Positions 1-9,328 of a stretch of 64,000 nucleotides of DNA are shown here, piece by piece. The position numbers were made by a program, and so were the translations under genes. The stretch's first letter is position 1, and each line of letters opens with the position of its first letter. The notes below the pieces were generated by a model, which made no database searches, had not been told where the DNA came from, and was given only the letters and a program-made list of their open reading frames with translations. Source of the DNA: Butyrivibrio proteoclasticus B316 (GTDB lineage Bacteria; Bacillota; Clostridia; Lachnospirales; Lachnospiraceae); the NCBI RefSeq assembly GCF_000145035.1, contig NC_014387.1, forward strand, positions 340,441-404,440. The letters are read 5' to 3'.

Positions 1-1
1 T

Positions 2-2944
2 GTTGAGCCAGAGACCAAGTATGAAGAGATAGTAGCTGATGCTATGCAGGAAGCTCTTGGAATGACTGATAAGGTTAGCGTAACAGCAGGCTTCCAGGCA
101 CTTGGCGGCGATTCCATCAAGGGAATCAGACTTGTAAGTATTCTTCATAACAAGGGAATACAGCTCAGGATTGGCGATATCCTCAGCCTGCAGACCGCAC
201 GTGATATTGCTGCCAAGGTTGAGAAAGAAATGTTCCTCATCGACATAGATCAGAATCCAATAGAGGGAGAGATTGAAGACAGTGCGATCGTAGCCTTCTA
301 TAAGGACCTTGATCTTCCACAGGGCGCACACTTCACACAGCAGATTCTGCTTGGTATGAAGAAACGTGCAGAAATAGATAAGTTAAAAGAGTCACTTAAG
401 GCTATTTTCTATCAGCATGACCTGTTAAGGGCAGTTTATAGAGATGGTAAGCTCCTTGTAAATGGCGTAAGTAGTGACGTGCCACTCGAGGAGTACACAG
501 CTTCATCAGATAGTGATGTGGCAAGGATCTGTAGTGATGTAAAGAATGGTATCAACATGGAGAAGGCTCTTGTAAGAGTAGCACTTATTCATGGTAATGA
601 TCAGGATATGATCTTTATTGCAGCGCATCACCTTATCATCGATGGTGTATCCTGGAGAATCATTGTTCAGGATCTTGAGAAGGCTTATAAGCTTACACTC
701 AGGGATAAAGAGATTACTCTTGATTCCAAGACAAGTACTTACAGAGATTATGTAAATGCTCTTAAGACTTATAGAAACAGTGACGTTCTTGCATCAGAGA
801 TTCCATATTGGAATAAGGTTCAGGAGAAGCTTTCTTCAATGCCATATTCAGATGCCAAGGATTATAACAGAACCTTTGGCTCTGTAAGCCTTAAGATGGA
901 CAAGAGCAATACAATGGCACTTCTGGGTGCTAAGAGAGATGTGATCCATCTTGATATGAACGATGTTCTCATAACAGCAGTTGCCAGAGCTTATTGTCAG
1001 GAAGAAAAAGTATCTGACGTTTCTATTCAGCTTGAGGGCCATGGACGAGAGGATATCTCTGAAATGCTTGCTACTGACAGAACAGTTGGATGGTTTACTT
1101 CTATCTACCCAGTTGTACTGAGCGGAATCACAGGTGGTATGGGAGATGACCTTAAAGCTGATCTGGTACTTACCAAGGAAACTCTTCACAGAGTTCCTGT
1201 TAAGGGCGTTGGCTACAACATTCTCCGCTTCATAGATGGAGATAATAAGGTTACATACTCAGCAGATCATATTGCCAAGATCAGCTTTAACTATCTGGGC
1301 GAAATGGATGATGCCGACAGGTCAGGCGGATACTTCGAACCGGTTCAGGGAGTACTTGAGCTTCCAGAATTTGCATATAGTAACCCTGGCGAAAATGGCT
1401 TTGGCTCTGATATTAACATTAACTGCGTAGTTACTGGCGGTAACTTCGGAATCGATATTACTTACAATGAGGCTATTTACAGTAAGAACAAGATAGAGAG
1501 TATTGCAGAGAATATCTTAACTCAGCTGCAGGATGAAGTTCTTTTCCTGAATGCTCAGAAAGAAACTATCTACACTGCTGAAGATTATCAGGAGAAGGAG
1601 TGGTCACAGAAAGAGTTTGACTACGTAATGAATGAGGTAACTTCTGCAGGAGAAGCAATTGAGAGTATAAGACCTCTGTCACAGGCTGAAGCAGATGATC
1701 TTACTCAGATACTTGAAGGCAGCGACATTAGTAAGTACAACTACGCAGGAGTATTCAAGGTTGGTACCAAGATTGGTGAAGAAGACCTTCAGAAGACTCT
1801 TGATAAGGTAAACAGCAGATTTACAGTTGTTAATACTGCCTTTGCTCATGAGAATGTGGAAGCAGACAGGCTCGTATTTACAAGCCGAAGGCTCACTGCA
1901 ACCTTCATAGATGCCGGCAAGAGTGATCCTGAAAAAGAAGCAATGAAGCTTCATGAAACGCTTCTTGAAAAGAAGATCAACACGCTTACTGAGCAGCTCT
2001 TTAACGTATTCTGCATAACAGGAAAAGATGATGAAAGCTTCCTTGTAATTGCCTGTCATCCTGTTATAAGTGCATGTACAGGGCTCACAGGATATCTTTT
2101 ATCCTCCAAGGTAATGTCATATCTTGCTGATATTACTAAGAGCAACTTCAAGCTTACTGACATGCTTGGTACATCCTTTGTCAGAAAGCTTGAGCGCAAG
2201 GGAATGAGAGTATTTGAATACTATAACGAGTACGACCCTGAGAAACCTACCATGGTCATCGTGCTGGGAATTGTCCTTCAGATGAGTATTCAGCACTTTG
2301 TTGATGACTGGTGCAGGAGATTCAATGTGATCGTAGTAGAGGATATTAACTACAACTACAACGAATTGTTCCCGGGAGAGAACTTTGATGAGGTATCAAA
2401 TTCAGTAGTAACACTACTTGAGCTGTCACTTCCTAAGGATGACGGAATATTTGGCTTTATTGGTTATTCCTTTGGAGGAGAACTTGGACATAGCCTGGCA
2501 TCCAAGATAAGGAGGATCAGAGGAAGTGCACCTACAGTATTCCTTGGCGACTCTGATATGGTTCCATCACAGGGTGAGAGCTTTGCCAAGACGTACAAAC
2601 ATGAGGATCTGGATGAGTTCCTTGTTCAGAAGTTTGAGGAAAACAATATTCCTGAAGAGAATATGTTATTTGCTTACAGTATGTTGAGTTTCCTGAATGC
2701 AGGACCTAAGACCTTTGAATGTTATGAGGGTCTTACAATACTCCTTCTTGCAATACAGAACAACACTCAGGAAGAGATTGAGATCAGAATAGCACTTGCT
2801 AAACAGAACTCAGCAGATTTCAGGGTTATAGACTTCCCTGACAGGGATCACTTTAGTTTGCATAATGATCCTGGAATGATACCTACTTATGACAAGATTT
2901 TTGTAGATGTAATGAACGAAAGAGGACTGGGAAAGCTTAAATGA
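2..2944 (+). CDS. Non-ribosomal peptide synthetase, C-terminal part (carrier, epimerization, degenerate condensation-like region, thioesterase); 5' end outside window
   Basis: The frame is open from the first bases, so the gene begins upstream; 980 residues are visible. A carrier domain comes first: LGGDSIKGI at about residue 35, whose Ser would carry phosphopantetheine. Next is an epimerization-type condensation fold with HHLIIDGVSW (about 210), the EGHGRE motif, RTVGWFTSIYPV and FNYLG. This combination is typical of domains that convert the tethered residue to the D form. From about 530 to 740 a condensation-like N-lobe follows in which the HHxxxDG motif is replaced by ACHPVISACTG, so it should be inactive. 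The last 230 residues are a type I thioesterase with GYSFGG (nucleophile Ser, about 823) and a late DRDHF histidine. An epimerization-thioesterase ending is known from ACV synthetase and would release a peptide with a D residue at its C-terminus. The product is unknown. It is first in a four-gene same-strand run. Confidence 0.9.
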   Translation, partial: VEPETKYEEIVADAMQEALGMTDKVSVTAGFQALGGDSIKGIRLVSILHNKGIQLRIGDILSLQTARDIAAKVEKEMFLIDIDQNPIEGEIEDSAIVAFYKDLDLPQGAHFTQQILLGMKKRAEIDKLKESLKAIFYQHDLLRAVYRDGKLLVNGVSSDVPLEEYTASSDSDVARICSDVKNGINMEKALVRVALIHGNDQDMIFIAAHHLIIDGVSWRIIVQDLEKAYKLTLRDKEITLDSKTSTYRDYVNALKTYRNSDVLASEIPYWNKVQEKLSSMPYSDAKDYNRTFGSVSLKMDKSNTMALLGAKRDVIHLDMNDVLITAVARAYCQEEKVSDVSIQLEGHGREDISEMLATDRTVGWFTSIYPVVLSGITGGMGDDLKADLVLTKETLHRVPVKGVGYNILRFIDGDNKVTYSADHIAKISFNYLGEMDDADRSGGYFEPVQGVLELPEFAYSNPGENGFGSDININCVVTGGNFGIDITYNEAIYSKNKIESIAENILTQLQDEVLFLNAQKETIYTAEDYQEKEWSQKEFDYVMNEVTSAGEAIESIRPLSQAEADDLTQILEGSDISKYNYAGVFKVGTKIGEEDLQKTLDKVNSRFTVVNTAFAHENVEADRLVFTSRRLTATFIDAGKSDPEKEAMKLHETLLEKKINTLTEQLFNVFCITGKDDESFLVIACHPVISACTGLTGYLLSSKVMSYLADITKSNFKLTDMLGTSFVRKLERKGMRVFEYYNEYDPEKPTMVIVLGIVLQMSIQHFVDDWCRRFNVIVVEDINYNYNELFPGENFDEVSNSVVTLLELSLPKDDGIFGFIGYSFGGELGHSLASKIRRIRGSAPTVFLGDSDMVPSQGESFAKTYKHEDLDEFLVQKFEENNIPEENMLFAYSMLSFLNAGPKTFECYEGLTILLLAIQNNTQEEIEIRIALAKQNSADFRVIDFPDRDHFSLHNDPGMIPTYDKIFVDVMNERGLGKLK

Positions 2945-2966
2945 TATCCGGAAAGGAGGAATCTAG

Positions 2967-5423
2967 ATGGCTGGTAATGATAAGACGATGGCTGGAAAGA
3001 TCAGAAGGGGAGCCATACGTATTGGACTTGAGGTTATACAGGGACTTGGTAGCAGCGGTGAACAGCCGCCTGAGGAAAAAGCGCCTGATAATGTCAAGGA
3101 AGCAAGAAACTTCCCATACATTAACCGTGAAGGAATTCCTCTTGCAATGGATATATTTCAGCCTGTTGGACCGGAATATGATGAGAGAGAGCTTCCTGTA
3201 ATAGTAACAATACATGGTGGAGGCCTTGTTACCGGTGACCGTAAAATCTCACTGAATCTGTCAAGAGATCTGGCTTCAAGAGGCTATCTCGTATTTGCTA
3301 TAGAATACAGACTCGCCCCAAGAGCCAATGTCTGTGAACAGCTTGATGACGTCTGCGCAGGGCTTGATCTTGTTGGAAGTAAGCTTGTTGAGTACGATGT
3401 GGATTACTCCAGGATTTTCCTGACTGCTGATAGTGCGGGTGCATTCCTGGCAATCTATACCGCTGCCATGAAGAATTCAGTTAAATTGCAGCGCGTAATA
3501 GGGCACGAACCCAGCAGAATGGTGTTTAAGGCTCTTGGTATTTCCTGTGGAATGTTCTATACCAACAAGGACGATATTTTGGGAGCTCTTTTGTCAGAAC
3601 AGTTCTATGGTGACAGAAAGGATGACTCTAACTTTATCCAGTACATGAACCCTGAACATCCTGAGATAGTTAATAATCTTCCACCGACATTTTTTGTTAC
3701 CAGCAGGGGAGATTTCCTTAATCAGTACACTATTTCTTATAGTAAAGCTCTCAAACGCGCAGGTAAGACCTCTAAGCTGCTGTACTACAGCGAGGAATAT
3801 CTTAACCATACCTTCAACTTTGCTCATCCTGATTTTCCACAGAGTAAGGATGCTAATACCAAGATGCTTGCTTTCTTTGAAGAACAGGCTGCTATTTACG
3901 CTGACAGGCAGATCAATTCAGTACAGAAGGAAAAAGAGTATAAAGAGCTTAAAAAGAGTATTGAGACGGGTAAGTCTGGCAATATGAAGATGTACAAGGC
4001 TATCAAGACTCTTAACTCTTTTGATGAAACCAGATTGGATGCACCTGCTCTTAAATGTGATGGAAAGACAGTATCTTATAGGCAGATGTTCAGAAAATGG
4101 GACGAATATGCTGAAGTCTTTTCTGCTATTAATATGACAGGCGGGAAAAAAGCTCGTGTGATCATCCCCGGTGCTATGACCAAGGAAGCTATTTACAGTT
4201 TCTATGCCCTTAATATGACTGGCGCAGTCATCTCTTTGTATCCTTACAGGATCATGGGAAACATTGAGGATATGTTAAGTGCTATAGAGAGAGAAAAAAT
4301 CACAGATGTGATACTGACTGATTATGAAACATCTCCTGCATATGCAAGGAAGCTGGCAAGTAGCAAAGAAGAGCTGGGCCTTAATAACATTATAATACTG
4401 GATACTCAGCTCCCTGAAAGTGAGATGAGTAAAGAAGAACTGATGCTGACCCGAAGCAATATCAGTCAGCTTAAGAAGGTACAAGGAGTAAGCTTTATGT
4501 CTGACCTTCTGGTCAAGTATGAAGCATCGAAGATTGTCATTGATGATAACACTTCTGACGAAACTTTGATCTTCCATGAATTGCAGGCAGAAGAAAATAA
4601 GTTTGCATCACTTGGACTGGCAGAAGAAGCGCTTAACAGGATTGTATATGAGTTATCCTCGCTATATAGTAAGGATACAAGCACTGCTCTGGCAGGTTTG
4701 TCATGCGATCTGTTTTCGCGAAGTGTCCTGGTAAACCAGCTGCAGCTTACGCTTTTTATCGGCAATCAGCTTGTTATAACGCACAAGACTATTTATAACA
4801 AGGATTTCTTTAAGAAAGCCTGTGGTGATTATGTTAATTATCTGTTCCTTAGAGAAATAGATATGAAAAAGATCATGGCTTCTGCTAAAGGATTGAGAAT
4901 GAATGCGTCCAGTATTGATGTGTTATATCTTTTTGCTGAAAAAATGACAAAAGAAAAGACTGATGCAATTCAGGATTTCTTTGAAATGTATGGAGGCCAT
5001 CCGCAGATAGTAGTTCTGGGCAATTCGGGCTCAATGCTTGTAGGTAAGAGAACTAAGCCAAGAACTGTATTTACGCTTGCACCTCTAAGACCGATTCCTG
5101 CAGCCAAGCCAATGACAATGCCTCTTACTCCATACGCGCCGGCAGGTCTTTCGGCACTGAGCGCTTCTCCAAGAAAACTGCCATCTGTAGGCTCTATGCC
5201 TAATCCTCTGGTATGGAAGGATATCAATGGAAACAAACACGATCTTAGTAAGATTGTGGAAAAGATAGGCATTATAGCAACCAAAATGATGAATAAGCCT
5301 AAGAAGAAAGCTTTAAACCCGAATGAACCAAATGGAAATACAGATGAAGGGCTTAAGCAGCTTATGGGCATACTGGCAGTTATGTTTGAGCCATCCCAGA
5401 CAGACTATTATTACGAGGAATGA
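2967..5423 (+). CDS. Alpha/beta-hydrolase (HSL-type esterase) fused to a degenerate adenylation-like domain
   Basis: 818 residues; ATG 16 bases after the start of an AGGAGG site and 22 bases after the NRPS stop. Residues about 50-310 are an HSL-family esterase fold: IHGGG at 82-86 (oxyanion hole) and ADSAG at 154-158 with nucleophile Ser156. From about 345 to 690 the sequence follows the outline of an ANL adenylate-forming domain (DGKTVSYRQM, then ALNMTGAVISLYPY), but the glycine/threonine-rich P-loop is absent and the YGxTE position reads MYGGHP. Adenylation is therefore unlikely. The C-terminus is a Pro/Lys-rich linker-like tail. The esterase half is a paralogue of the next gene: both contain MNPEHPEI followed by NNLPP. 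Inference: a tailoring, editing or transfer enzyme for the NRPS product. The domain outline is confident; the function is not known. Confidence 0.75.
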   Translation: MAGNDKTMAGKIRRGAIRIGLEVIQGLGSSGEQPPEEKAPDNVKEARNFPYINREGIPLAMDIFQPVGPEYDERELPVIVTIHGGGLVTGDRKISLNLSRDLASRGYLVFAIEYRLAPRANVCEQLDDVCAGLDLVGSKLVEYDVDYSRIFLTADSAGAFLAIYTAAMKNSVKLQRVIGHEPSRMVFKALGISCGMFYTNKDDILGALLSEQFYGDRKDDSNFIQYMNPEHPEIVNNLPPTFFVTSRGDFLNQYTISYSKALKRAGKTSKLLYYSEEYLNHTFNFAHPDFPQSKDANTKMLAFFEEQAAIYADRQINSVQKEKEYKELKKSIETGKSGNMKMYKAIKTLNSFDETRLDAPALKCDGKTVSYRQMFRKWDEYAEVFSAINMTGGKKARVIIPGAMTKEAIYSFYALNMTGAVISLYPYRIMGNIEDMLSAIEREKITDVILTDYETSPAYARKLASSKEELGLNNIIILDTQLPESEMSKEELMLTRSNISQLKKVQGVSFMSDLLVKYEASKIVIDDNTSDETLIFHELQAEENKFASLGLAEEALNRIVYELSSLYSKDTSTALAGLSCDLFSRSVLVNQLQLTLFIGNQLVITHKTIYNKDFFKKACGDYVNYLFLREIDMKKIMASAKGLRMNASSIDVLYLFAEKMTKEKTDAIQDFFEMYGGHPQIVVLGNSGSMLVGKRTKPRTVFTLAPLRPIPAAKPMTMPLTPYAPAGLSALSASPRKLPSVGSMPNPLVWKDINGNKHDLSKIVEKIGIIATKMMNKPKKKALNPNEPNGNTDEGLKQLMGILAVMFEPSQTDYYYEE

Positions 5424-5426
5424 TAA

Positions 5427-6317
5427 ATGAACAGCTTTATCTATTATTTCTCCCGGATGATCCAAAGGAAAGCGGACCCGATACTTAATTCCATAACGCC
5501 GGTAATACGCGATGATATTGAAGCGAAGCTGAACCTGGAATACCAAGGAGATGATGGAAATACTCTTAAGGTCGACATATACAGAGGTAAAAAACATGCT
5601 GAGTCTGGTGCAAAACTCCCGGTAATGATCATGGTGCATGGAGGAGGCTTGTATACAGGCAATCAGACAATTGAGTATAACCTTTGTCAGCTTATGGCTA
5701 TAAGAGGTTTTCTGGTTTTTTCCATCTCTTATCGTCTGATGACTGACGCAACACTCATGCAGGAAATTGCAGATGTAGCTGCCGGTTTTAGATATGTCGA
5801 CAAGCATTTGGATAATTTTAATGGTGACAGGGGCAGGGTGAATGTGGTCGCAGAAAGCGCCGGTGCATATTTATCAATATACACAGTAGCTATGCACAGA
5901 TCTCAGGCCTTATGGGAGAAGATAAACTGTAGAACTTCTACGTTAAACGTTAGAAGGATGGCGTGTTTTAGCGGAATGTACTACACAGATAAGTTTGATC
6001 TTATTGGAATGCTGTATCCGCAGCAGATATTCAAAGATATGCGTAAGGACAAGGAATTTATGAAGATGATGAATCCGGAGCACCCGGAGATAATTAATAA
6101 TCTTCCACCGATGCATCTTACATCGAGTGATGCGGACTTCCTTGGCAAATATACCTTGTCTTTTGCTGACGCTCTTAAAAAGGCTGGAATAAAATGTAAA
6201 GTAATGTTCTATAGAGGAAACAAAGAACTTACTCATGCATTCCCTGCTCAAAAGAGCTTTTTACCGGAAAGTATTGAAGTAATTGATGATGTGACCCGAT
6301 TTTTCCAGGAGGACTAA
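5427..6317 (+). CDS. Alpha/beta-hydrolase, HSL-type esterase
   Basis: 296 residues, starting three bases after the previous stop, so probably translationally coupled. MVHGGG (69-74) supplies the oxyanion hole and AESAG (142-146) the nucleophile Ser144; a late THAF is the candidate catalytic histidine. No signal peptide, so cytoplasmic. The second half is closely similar to the esterase half of the preceding protein, which points to a tandem duplication inside the NRPS operon. The family hydrolyses short carboxyl esters; the substrate here is unknown and is probably a peptide or acyl intermediate of the pathway. Confidence 0.8.
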   Translation: MNSFIYYFSRMIQRKADPILNSITPVIRDDIEAKLNLEYQGDDGNTLKVDIYRGKKHAESGAKLPVMIMVHGGGLYTGNQTIEYNLCQLMAIRGFLVFSISYRLMTDATLMQEIADVAAGFRYVDKHLDNFNGDRGRVNVVAESAGAYLSIYTVAMHRSQALWEKINCRTSTLNVRRMACFSGMYYTDKFDLIGMLYPQQIFKDMRKDKEFMKMMNPEHPEIINNLPPMHLTSSDADFLGKYTLSFADALKKAGIKCKVMFYRGNKELTHAFPAQKSFLPESIEVIDDVTRFFQED

Positions 6318-7133
6318 ATGAGCTGGCTTACATTAAAGGATGGAGAAAGACTATTTTACCAGGATATCGGAAGCGGTCGTAAAACTGTTGTGATGTTGCA
6401 TGGATGGGCAAGCTCCCATGAGATTTATTCAAGGCCAGTAGAGCTTATGAAGGAAAAGGCAAGATTTATCATTTATGATCTCCGCGGACATGGAGAGAGT
6501 AAAGATGCATGTAAGGAGCAGGTTGGAATAGAAACTCTTGCTTCTGATCTAAATGAGCTGATAACAACCCTTGAACTTCAGGATATCAATCTTTTTGGCT
6601 GGTCTATGGGCGGAGCTGTGGCGCTCAAGTATATTGATATGTATGGGTGCGACAAGATCAAGCAGACCATAATATGCGATATGTCGCCCAAACAGCTCAA
6701 TGATGCAGAGTGGAAACTTGGCAGCAAGGTTGAGGATTCTATCATCAAAGAGACAGGTGGTTACGAGAAGTGTGATTTTTACACCATATATAAGGATTTC
6801 TCTCTTAAATCAATGCCGGAGCTTGTAGAGGTTCCGGGAAAAGTTCTGGATAGGCTTATCAGAATGAGACTGGATGAATGTAACGAGACGGTTCTTAGAA
6901 GTCTTATTAAGTCTTTGGATGCACAGGATAACAGGGAAGTGTTCAAAAAGATGAATGTCCCGCTTGTTTACTTTTATGCTAATCCGGGATCTATCTTTTC
7001 TCCCAAGCTGGTTAACTGGTATAGGGATAATTCTGTTAATGAATTCAGGGCTGAGGAATTCAAAGGAAACCATATGTTTATTATGGATAATCCGGATGTT
7101 TTTGCACAAAAACTCGTTAATGTGTTACTATAA
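6318..7133 (+). CDS. Alpha/beta-fold hydrolase
   Basis: 271 residues. The ATG directly abuts the previous stop, with an upstream AGGAGG inside the end of that gene, so the two are coupled. The fold signals are MLHGW (27-31), DLRGHGES (54-61), the nucleophile elbow GWSMGG (94-99, Ser96) and GNHMF near the end (His252). This resembles the BioH/MenH/type II thioesterase group rather than the HGGG esterases before it. In an NRPS operon a small hydrolase of this kind often acts as a repair thioesterase that clears misloaded carriers; that role is inferred from position only. Confidence 0.8.
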   Translation: MSWLTLKDGERLFYQDIGSGRKTVVMLHGWASSHEIYSRPVELMKEKARFIIYDLRGHGESKDACKEQVGIETLASDLNELITTLELQDINLFGWSMGGAVALKYIDMYGCDKIKQTIICDMSPKQLNDAEWKLGSKVEDSIIKETGGYEKCDFYTIYKDFSLKSMPELVEVPGKVLDRLIRMRLDECNETVLRSLIKSLDAQDNREVFKKMNVPLVYFYANPGSIFSPKLVNWYRDNSVNEFRAEEFKGNHMFIMDNPDVFAQKLVNVLL

Positions 7134-7169
7134 GAATAACCATTAAAAGAACTTGGAGGAGATGCAACC

Positions 7170-7466
7170 ATGACAATCAACAAGACTCAAAACGGTGATG
7201 AAGTTATTTTTGCTCTTGAGGGTAAGCTTGATACAACGACTGCACCTGATCTCGATGCTGCGCTTAAGGAATCCTTTAGTGGTGCCAAGAAGATGATACT
7301 TGATTTTGCAAATCTTCAGTTTATTTCATCTGCAGGACTCAGAGTAATTCTTAATGCACAGAAGGTTATGAATGAGAAGGGCGATCTTGTAATAAAAAAT
7401 TCAGGCCCGCAGATTCTGGAAGTGTTTGAAATTACAGGTTTCTCAGACTTTTTGAAGATTGAATGA
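7170..7466 (+). CDS. STAS-domain anti-sigma factor antagonist (SpoIIAA/RsbV-like)
   Basis: 98 residues, the standard length for a single STAS domain, after a TTGGAGGAG ribosome site. The signature is ANLQFISSAGLRVI (47-60); one of Ser53/Ser54 is the residue that the partner kinase would phosphorylate. The family binds the anti-sigma kinase when unphosphorylated and so frees a sigma factor. The stop overlaps the start of the next gene (ATGA), the usual arrangement with its kinase. No sigma factor gene follows, so the regulated sigma, or another target, is encoded elsewhere. Confidence 0.9.
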   Translation: MTINKTQNGDEVIFALEGKLDTTTAPDLDAALKESFSGAKKMILDFANLQFISSAGLRVILNAQKVMNEKGDLVIKNSGPQILEVFEITGFSDFLKIE

Positions 7467-7903
7467 TGGAAAAAAATATTAAATTAGAAGCTACGATGGA
7501 TAATTTCAAGGTGGTGAGTAAGTTTGTGGACGACCTGATTAGCGGGAATGTTGTTGACGAGCTTATTCATGACCAGATAATAGTGGCCGTAGAGGAAATA
7601 TACGTTAATGTCGCGCATTATGCCTATGGGCAATTGGACGAAAACGGTGATTCCATCCCTGATTCGGGAACGGGGCCGGTGGAAGTGATTGTTTCTGATG
7701 AAAACAGAGTGGTAACGATCACGTTTATTGATAGTGGAATAATGTATAATCCGCTTGAAAAGCCTGACCCTGATGTCACTAAACCGCCCAGTGAGAGGCA
7801 GATTGGCGGCTATGGTATATTTATGGTCAAGAAGACAATGGATAACATGACCTATAAATACGAGGACGATCATAATATACTTTCCTTCAGTAAAAAATAT
7901 TAA
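7463..7903 (+). CDS. Anti-sigma serine kinase (RsbW/SpoIIAB-like GHKL ATPase)
   Basis: 146 residues, overlapping the STAS gene by four bases. GHKL ATPase boxes are visible: the N box in AVEEIYVNVAHYAYG, then DSGIMYNP with the ATP-lid aspartate, then GGYGIFMVKK. These are the motifs of the RsbW/SpoIIAB/BtrW group, which phosphorylates its STAS partner and sequesters a sigma factor. With the upstream gene it forms a partner-switch pair. It is followed by a strong terminator, so the pair is its own unit or the end of the NRPS transcript. Whether it controls that cluster cannot be read from the sequence. Confidence 0.87.
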   Translation: MMEKNIKLEATMDNFKVVSKFVDDLISGNVVDELIHDQIIVAVEEIYVNVAHYAYGQLDENGDSIPDSGTGPVEVIVSDENRVVTITFIDSGIMYNPLEKPDPDVTKPPSERQIGGYGIFMVKKTMDNMTYKYEDDHNILSFSKKY

Positions 7904-7956
7904 AATTATATTAAACATTTCTGTGGAAATTATGAATTTTATTTGATAGAATAGAG

Positions 7957-7998
7957 AACGCACCCCTTGAATTATACTAATTCAGGCGTGCGTTTTTT
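7957..7998 (+). terminator. Rho-independent terminator after the STAS/kinase pair
   Basis: An imperfect inverted repeat pairs AACGCAC plus TTGAATTA with TAATTCA plus GTGCGTT around a very short loop, followed by a run of T. It lies 54 bases after the kinase stop. Confidence 0.85.
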
Positions 7999-8041
7999 GT
8001 CGGTTTTTAGTCATGCTTTTTAGAGGAGCAACTGTCGAATA

Positions 8042-9208
8042 ATGGGGAATGTTCGGGGGACGAGAACTCTTAATTCTAAATGGGACTTTAAACGTATCGT
8101 AGCCATTTTTGTTCTGATGGCTATTTTTGTCGTGTCTGTCTGCTTTATCAGATTTGGTCTGGTAGAGAAGTCTGAGAGTAGTGCTACATCACATTTTGTC
8201 AGAGCTACAGTATCACAACTGATTCAGGATAATACCCAGAAAGATGAGAATACGGAAGGAATTCTGCGTGGATCGCAGGAAGTGATCGTTCAAATATCCT
8301 CCGGTCCTTTTAAGGGCAAGAAGTATCAGACAACTAATTACCTGAGTGCGCTTTTTAATATTAATGCGCAGGAGGGGACGAGGGTGATAGTGCGCCTTGA
8401 TCCACAGAGTGATGGCTATAGTGCTTTTATCTATAGTTATGACAGGACAGGGATACTGCTCGTGATGTTTGGAGTATTTGCGTTGTCTCTTATATTAATT
8501 GGAAGAAGCAAGGGTGCAATGGCACTTGTATCGCTTATATTTACTCTTTTTGCCATTGTGTCTATTTTGTTCCCGCTTCTTGAGTATGGTTTTCCGGCTA
8601 TACCTGCTACTATTTTAATTGTCTTTTATACTACGGTATTCACGTTTGTTTTGATTGATGGAATCAATAAAAAAACTATCAGTGGTGCGCTTGGAACTCT
8701 TGCGGGAGTTCTTATCGCCAGTATTTTTGCGGCATTCGCCGGATTTATTTCTCACATTTCAGGATTTCAGACTAATGAGGCTGAAGAATTATTGTTGATC
8801 GGTACAGACCATGGGATGAAAATTTCAGGTCTTTTTACAGCGGGTATTCTGATCGCATCTCTCGGAGCTGTCATGGACGTTGCAATGAGTATTGCATCTG
8901 CCGTACATGAGCTTCATGAGGTCAATGATCAGATGTCTGCCATGGAACTTTTTCGCTCGGGTATGAATATTGGACGAGATGCGATGGGAACTATGGCAAA
9001 TACCCTGATCCTTGCATTTGCAGGATCCTCTTTTACACTTCTCCTGCTTATTTACTATTACAACATTGGATTTACGCAGCTGATCAACACTGATATGGTT
9101 GCGAGAGAAGTGATACAGGGGCTTTCAGGCAGCATTGGTATTGTCCTTACTGTACCGATAGTGGCTTTTCTCTCTGCCACTATAGAAACCTACAAAAGAG
9201 AGAGGTGA
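8042..9208 (+). CDS. YibE/F family membrane protein
   Basis: 388 residues. An N-terminal membrane segment (about 16-38) is followed by an extracytoplasmic domain of roughly 90 residues and then a block of about seven hydrophobic helices. GTDHGMKISGLFTAGILIAS and GAVMDVAMSIASA are characteristic of the YibE/F family, a multipass group of uncertain function that is common in Firmicutes. The ribosome site GAGGAG is rather far (about 13 bases) from the ATG. The gene stands alone between a terminator and the next gene's leader. Confidence 0.85.
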   Translation: MGNVRGTRTLNSKWDFKRIVAIFVLMAIFVVSVCFIRFGLVEKSESSATSHFVRATVSQLIQDNTQKDENTEGILRGSQEVIVQISSGPFKGKKYQTTNYLSALFNINAQEGTRVIVRLDPQSDGYSAFIYSYDRTGILLVMFGVFALSLILIGRSKGAMALVSLIFTLFAIVSILFPLLEYGFPAIPATILIVFYTTVFTFVLIDGINKKTISGALGTLAGVLIASIFAAFAGFISHISGFQTNEAEELLLIGTDHGMKISGLFTAGILIASLGAVMDVAMSIASAVHELHEVNDQMSAMELFRSGMNIGRDAMGTMANTLILAFAGSSFTLLLLIYYYNIGFTQLINTDMVAREVIQGLSGSIGIVLTVPIVAFLSATIETYKRER

Positions 9209-9328
9209 GGAAGCTGCTGGGGACATGAGAGTGCAGCGGAAAATTGTTACTGCTTAGTTTATGTAGGAAGCGTTACGGCACTGACTGCGTAGGAACAGTA
9301 ACGAAAAAGTATTGAAAGGTGGGAAGAT

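Noticed and set aside
5313..5807. 164-codon minus-strand open frame over the esterase genes
   Set aside because: It overlaps two genes with clear motifs and has no recognisable domain.
9246..9302. Inverted GTTACTG/CAGTAAC in the leader of the PHP gene
   Set aside because: Only seven bases with a 43-base loop; it fits no riboswitch motif I can recognise and could be chance.
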